9,509 nucleotides of DNA from Acidobacteriaceae bacterium. Lineage in GTDB: Bacteria; Acidobacteriota; Terriglobia; Terriglobales; Acidobacteriaceae. Shown one piece after another: positions 6,352 through 9,509 of the stretch. The position numbers and the translations under genes were made by a program. The stretch lies in NCBI GenBank assembly GCA_003135315.1, contig PLBD01000451.1, positions 1-9,509 of the forward strand, in the 5' to 3' direction. The notes under the pieces are model-generated. The model made no database searches and was not told the origin of the DNA. It worked only from the letters and a program-made list of their open reading frames with translations. Position 1 is the first letter of the stretch; every line of letters starts with the position of its first letter.

Positions 6352-6369
6352 TACTTACTGGAGTGTGAC

Positions 6370-6621
6370 ATGGAACGTGAGACCCGAATGCGGGTGAACG
6401 AGAACGGCCGAATTGTCATTCCCGCAGCCTTTCGTAAGGCGCTCGGCATAGAAGTTGGAGATGAAGTCGTGTTGCGGGTTCAGGACGACGAACTGCGCAT
6501 CACCACCCAGCAGCGCCGCATCCAGCGCGCGCAGCAAAGGGCACGCACGTATCTCAAGCCCGGCACTTCCCTGGTTGAGGAACTGCTCGCGGAACGCCGT
6601 GAGGCAGCCAGGAATGAATAG
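6370..6621 (+). CDS. AbrB/MazE-type antitoxin (VapB-like)
   Basis: DNA-binding antitoxin of 83 residues. The ATG at 6370 is chosen because GGAG (6360-6363) lies 6 nt upstream; an in-frame GTG at 6346 overlaps the likely promoter. Residues about 7-50 form a SpoVT/AbrB swapped-hairpin domain with the classic run R8-V-N-E-N-G-R-I-V-I-P18, then 'FRKALGIEVGDEVVLRVQDDELRI'-type sequence. The charged helical tail (about 52-83, including YLKPGTSLVEELLAERR) is the part expected to wrap round and block the toxin. It overlaps the PIN toxin gene by 8 nt, so the two are translationally coupled. It is expected to neutralise the toxin and, with it, repress the promoter upstream. Family assignment is firm; naming it VapB rests on the PIN partner. 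Confidence 0.9.
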   Translation: MERETRMRVNENGRIVIPAAFRKALGIEVGDEVVLRVQDDELRITTQQRRIQRAQQRARTYLKPGTSLVEELLAERREAARNE

Positions 6622-7000
6622 CGTCGTGCTGGATGCTTCGGCGATCCTTGCCATCATTAACCAGGAACCGGGGGTGGACAAGCTGACCCCTGAGCTGCTG
6701 GCGAATGCAATATGCAGCACCGTCAACCTCGCCGAAGTGCAAGCCAAGCTGGTGGGCCGGGGATGGTCCCCGGACGAGGCCTGGGAGGACGCGACCAGTC
6801 CTGTTCGAGAGGCCGTGCCATTTCTTGAGGAACACGCGAAGATCGCCGGCAGTCTGGTTGCCCTGACGCGACACCTCGGTCTCTCCCTGGGCGACCGCGC
6901 TTGTATCGCTCTCGGCATCTCGCGCAAAACGCCCATCTACACTGCCGAGAAAGTCTGGAGCAAACTGAAGCTGGGCGTCCGGGTCCACGTCATCCGCTGA
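6614..7000 (+). CDS. VapC-type PIN-domain toxin
   Basis: PIN-domain ribonuclease of 128 residues, normal VapC length. VapC toxins are Mg2+-dependent RNases that usually cut tRNA or rRNA. Starts at an ATG inside the end of the antitoxin gene; GAGG at 6601-6604 is 9 nt upstream. The active-site acids can be placed: D7 in 'VVLDASAILAI', E41 in 'STVNLAEVQAKL', D94 in 'LSLGDRACIALG', and E112 in 'YTAEKVWSKL'. In this subfamily the last position is more often Asp ('TADxxW'), so Glu is a conservative change. The order and spacing match an intact domain, with 'GVRVHVIR' as the final strand. The cellular target cannot be read from the sequence. The pair is probably a functional toxin-antitoxin module. 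Confidence 0.9.
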   Translation: MNSVVLDASAILAIINQEPGVDKLTPELLANAICSTVNLAEVQAKLVGRGWSPDEAWEDATSPVREAVPFLEEHAKIAGSLVALTRHLGLSLGDRACIALGISRKTPIYTAEKVWSKLKLGVRVHVIR

Positions 7001-7074
7001 AATCGTGGTCGCTCAGCAGGGCCCCACCCAAACCGGTCTTGCTTGGGACCGACGGTTGCGGTGCCGCCCACGTG

Positions 7075-7489
7075 TCACGCTTTTCGAGCGAGGCAGTCTG
7101 CGGGGGTCAGAATTGCGATACCACGAAACGGATGTAAGTCCTGCAGGTCTCGATCTCCGGTGACAAGGACATCGGCGCGCCCGTTCACCGCCGCCTCCAG
7201 GAACTTGTCGTCCTTGGGATCACGCGACGCCCGAACCGGCTGTTCAACCTCAACAATCTCCACGAGCGGGGGACAGCCGAAGCAGCAGCGAATCACGCCG
7301 CTCGCGTGACACATAACGGTCGAACTTCGGCTCGAGCAGCTTGGTCATCAACTCGCGAAGCGTTTCGAAAGTAGCGACCATCTTGTCGCGCCGGATGGCG
7401 AGTTCCAAAGCTTGGGCCGGAGTGGAGGTTGTTGACAGGAGCCCGCTGATCAGAACGTTAGTATCGAAGACAACCCGCTCAGACTCCAT
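7075..7489 (-). pseudogene. PIN-family toxin (COG1569 type), frameshifted
   Basis: A PIN-domain toxin of the 'putative toxin component, PIN family' group, readable only across a frameshift. The first part (7489 down to about 7272) starts at ATG and carries D9 in 'VVFDTNVLISGLLS' and E46 in 'ETLRELMTKLL', then '...RRDSLLLRLSP'. It then runs into a TGA at 7250-7252. In the next frame the protein continues as 'PLVEIVEVEQPV', 'RDPKDDKFLEAAVNGRADVLV' in outline, and 'TGDRDLQDL', ending at 7075. Removing one base from the run of five G (plus strand, 7268-7272) restores a 137-residue protein, the normal size, with all expected acids. The break is therefore either recent or a sequencing error. It overlaps the Phd-type antitoxin gene by 11 nt. 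Confidence 0.85.
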
Positions 7490-7733
7490 TGTGGGTCAGC
7501 AGATCCGTCAGCCGTTCGTCGGTTAGTCCATTCGCCGTAGCCTGGGCGGCGACTTCGCTTCTAATATCCAGGAATGCCTGCGCATTCCCTGTCCGCAGGC
7601 GCTCATACTCCGACATCGACATCACGACCGCGACGTCCCGGTCTTCGCTTTGGATGACGACGGGCGCGCGCTGCGCCGCGTCAAGGACCGAGCTAAACCG
7701 ATTGCCTGCTTCCGCGGCTGCAATGGTCTTCAT
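7479..7733 (-). CDS. Phd/YefM-family antitoxin
   Basis: Antitoxin of 84 residues. The N-terminal Phd/YefM DNA-binding fold is seen as 'AAAEAGNRFSSVLDAAQ' (5-21), 'APVVIQSEDRDVAVVMS' (23-39) and 'MSEYERL' (40-46). The C-terminal helical, charged segment (about 50-84) is the expected toxin-binding arm. It overlaps the downstream PIN toxin gene by 11 nt, the usual coupled arrangement. The only Shine-Dalgarno-like sequence, GAGGT, is 13 nt upstream, rather far. A small inverted repeat, TACC/GGTA at 7746-7758, lies just before the start and could be an operator half-pair, but this is weak. The gene starts 66 nt after the gyrA stop on the same strand, so read-through from gyrA is possible. Since its toxin is frameshifted, the antitoxin may now be an orphan. 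Confidence 0.88.
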   Translation of the reverse strand: MKTIAAAEAGNRFSSVLDAAQRAPVVIQSEDRDVAVVMSMSEYERLRTGNAQAFLDIRSEVAAQATANGLTDERLTDLLTHNGV

Positions 7734-7799
7734 AAGGACACGCCGTACCTCAGCGGTATCTTCTTATTCTAGCTCCACGTTGAGACATTTACGCGCTAT

Positions 7800-9509
7800 T
7801 TACTGCACCAGCGTTCCCGTCTCCCCGGCGCCGTTCTCCGCGGCTTCTTCCGGCGGGATGACCGACGCGGCCGCCAGGCGGTCGCCTTCTTCCAGGTGCA
7901 GCAGGCGCACGCCCTGCGTGGAGCGTCCGCACTCGCGAATGTTCTTGCTGTCGATGCGGATGATCTTGCCGAACTGGCTGATCACCATCAGCTCCGACTG
8001 CTCATTCACCAGCATGATGGAGACGACCTTGCCGTTGCGCGCCGTGGTCTTCACGTTGATCACACCCTTGCCGCCGCGCGATTGCAGACGGTACTCGTCC
8101 ACGTCGGTGCGCTTGCCGTAGCCTTGCTCGGTGACCGAGAGGATCAGGCTCGCTTCCTGGTCGTCGGTGCCTTTCGTCTTCTTACGCTCCTTGGGCGTAA
8201 CCGCCATGCCGACAATGTAGTCGCCGCGCTCCAGGTCCATGCCCCAGACTCCATAGGCGCCGCGACCCATCGCGCGAACGTTTTCCTCGTCGAAGCGAAT
8301 TGCCTTTCCGTCGTGGGTGGCGAGGAAAATGATCTGGTTGCCATCGGTGCAACGCGCGGCAACCAATTCGTCTTCGTTCTCAATGCCGATGGCGTTCAGC
8401 CCAACCGACCGCACATTGCTGTAGTCCTTCAGGGGCGTCTTTTTCACCAGGCCGTTGCGGGTTGTGAAGAACACAAACTTGCCTTCCTCTTCCAGATCGC
8501 GTACGGCCAGCATGGCGCGCACGCTTTCGCCCGGTTGCAGAGAGACGAGGTTCGCAATCGCTTTGCCCTTCCCGGCAGCGCCCAGTTCCGGCACTTCGTA
8601 CACCTTCAGCCAGTACAGACGGCCGGTATTCGTGAACACCAGGATGTAATCGTGCGTCGAGGCAACGAAGAGGTTCTCGACGAAATCCTCCTCGCGCGTG
8701 CTCATGCCTTTGCGCCCGGTGCCGCCGCGGCGCTGCTGGCGATAGGTCGAGATCGGCGTGCGCTTCAGGTAGCCGGAGTGGCTTACCGTCACCGCAACCT
8801 GCTCGTCGGCAATCAGGTCTTCCAGATTGATCTCGGCGGCCTCGTCCTGGATCTGGGTGCGGCGTTCGTCGCCGTACTTCTTCTTGACCTCTTCCAGTTC
8901 TTTGACGATAACGCTGCGCAGCTTCTTCTCGCTGCCGAGAATGGCTTCGTACTCGGCAATACGCCCGCGAACCTCGGCCAGTTCCTTCACGATTTCGTCG
9001 ATCGACAGCCGCGTCAGGCGGTGGAGTTGCAATTCCAGGATGGCGTCGGCTTGCAGCGTGTCAAACGGAGTCGTCAGCGTAGTCGGCGTCACGCCCTTGA
9101 GAGTCGCCGTCTTCGCCGACTTTCCTTCCGACACGCTCACCGTCTTGCCGGTAAAGTAGTCAACCAGGTTGATGCGGGCATCGGCGCGATTCTCGCTGCC
9201 GCGAATAATGCGGATCACATCGTCGACGCGGTCCAGAGCGACCTGGTAGCCCTCGAGAACGTGCTCGCGCTCGCGCGCCTTCATCAGCAAATAGGCGGTG
9301 CGGCGCCGCACCACGTCGATGCGGTGATCGACGAAGTGCTGGAGGGCCTGCACCAGTCCCATCTCCTTGGGCTGGTTATTGACCACGGCCAGGAAGATCA
9401 TGCTGAAGCTTTCCTGCATCGAGGTGTGCTTGAAGAGCTGGTTGAGCACGATCTGCGGCTCGCAGCCGCGCTTCAGCTCGATGACGATCCTCATGCCGTC
9501 GCGATCGCT
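7800..9509 (-). CDS. gyrA: DNA gyrase subunit A, 5' part beyond the window
   Basis: C-terminal 569 residues of GyrA, which with GyrB introduces negative supercoils using ATP. The reading frame is open to the right edge (S-D-R-D-G-M-R-I-V-I-E), so the gene starts outside. About 300 N-terminal residues, with the catalytic tyrosine and quinolone-resistance region, are missing. Visible in order: the end of the breakage-reunion domain ('FVDHRIDVVRRRTAYLL', about 55-71); the coiled-coil region with 'DAILELQLHRLTRLSIDEI'; then the six-bladed C-terminal DNA-wrapping domain. The GyrA box reads QRRGGTG at fragment residues 259-265 (plus coordinates 8715-8735), where the canonical sequence has Lys or Arg at the sixth place. 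The signature box distinguishes it from ParC. Later blades show 'AMGRGAYGVWGM', 'QSRGGKGVINVKT' and 'GRSTQGVRLLHLEEGD'. It ends in an acidic tail (EEAAENGAGETGTLVQ). No terminator is seen after the stop. Confidence 0.95.
   Translation of the reverse strand, partial: SDRDGMRIVIELKRGCEPQIVLNQLFKHTSMQESFSMIFLAVVNNQPKEMGLVQALQHFVDHRIDVVRRRTAYLLMKAREREHVLEGYQVALDRVDDVIRIIRGSENRADARINLVDYFTGKTVSVSEGKSAKTATLKGVTPTTLTTPFDTLQADAILELQLHRLTRLSIDEIVKELAEVRGRIAEYEAILGSEKKLRSVIVKELEEVKKKYGDERRTQIQDEAAEINLEDLIADEQVAVTVSHSGYLKRTPISTYRQQRRGGTGRKGMSTREEDFVENLFVASTHDYILVFTNTGRLYWLKVYEVPELGAAGKGKAIANLVSLQPGESVRAMLAVRDLEEEGKFVFFTTRNGLVKKTPLKDYSNVRSVGLNAIGIENEDELVAARCTDGNQIIFLATHDGKAIRFDEENVRAMGRGAYGVWGMDLERGDYIVGMAVTPKERKKTKGTDDQEASLILSVTEQGYGKRTDVDEYRLQSRGGKGVINVKTTARNGKVVSIMLVNEQSELMVISQFGKIIRIDSKNIRECGRSTQGVRLLHLEEGDRLAAASVIPPEEAAENGAGETGTLVQ

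Noticed and set aside
7027..7047. CCCAA/TTGGG inverted repeat between the convergent toxin genes
   Set aside because: A 5-bp stem with an 11-nt loop and no T-run on either strand; not a credible bidirectional terminator.
7489..8121. Plus-strand frame of 210 codons opposite phd and gyrA
   Set aside because: Ser- and Arg-rich antisense reading of two well-supported genes.

Overview
The window looks like a piece of chromosome from an Acidobacteriota bacterium, most likely a Koribacteraceae or 'Sulfotelmatobacter'-type soil lineage. This is an inference from moderately high GC content, a secreted GloVer-repeat protein, a compact TadE-TadE-TadG gene trio and the style of the GyrA sequence. No rRNA or other taxonomic marker is present. 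I see no phage, insertion sequence, CRISPR array, rRNA or tRNA.

Layout: (1) 1-320 holds no convincing gene. (2) 321-2891 carries three minus-strand genes: a secreted seven-repeat GloVer protein with a GTG start, strong Shine-Dalgarno and leader hairpin; a DUF1801 (YdhG-like, frataxin-fold) protein; and a six-helix TMEM175-type potassium channel. The last two probably form a small operon. (3) 2892-3771 is an 880-bp divergent intergenic region with a 20-bp near-perfect palindrome, a candidate promoter and a repeated palindromic motif. (4) 3772-6210 is a plus-strand operon of two TadE-like pseudopilins and a TadG-like protein with a von Willebrand factor A domain, closed by a textbook UUCG-loop terminator at 6229-6260. 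(5) 6370-7000 is an AbrB/MazE-type antitoxin and VapC-type PIN toxin pair with 8-nt overlap and its own promoter and candidate operator. (6) 7075-7733 on the minus strand is a second module, a Phd/YefM antitoxin plus a COG1569-type PIN toxin that is broken by a single-base frameshift in a run of five G (plus strand). (7) 7800-9509 is the 3' two thirds of gyrA, which runs off the right edge.

How the parts work together: the Tad trio encodes surface or periplasmic proteins with N-terminal anchors and cysteine-rich ectodomains. None of the Tad secretion motor genes (tadA, tadB, tadC, rcpA) or a prepilin peptidase is here, so the trio must use machinery encoded elsewhere. The two toxin-antitoxin modules come from different antitoxin families, lie tail to tail next to gyrA, and look like accessory DNA settled downstream of a housekeeping gene.

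The most notable points are the frameshifted PIN toxin with all catalytic acids still readable, the cysteine-rich ectodomains shared by the Tad trio, and the structured control region upstream of it. I do not see clear evidence of a wholly new biological system.
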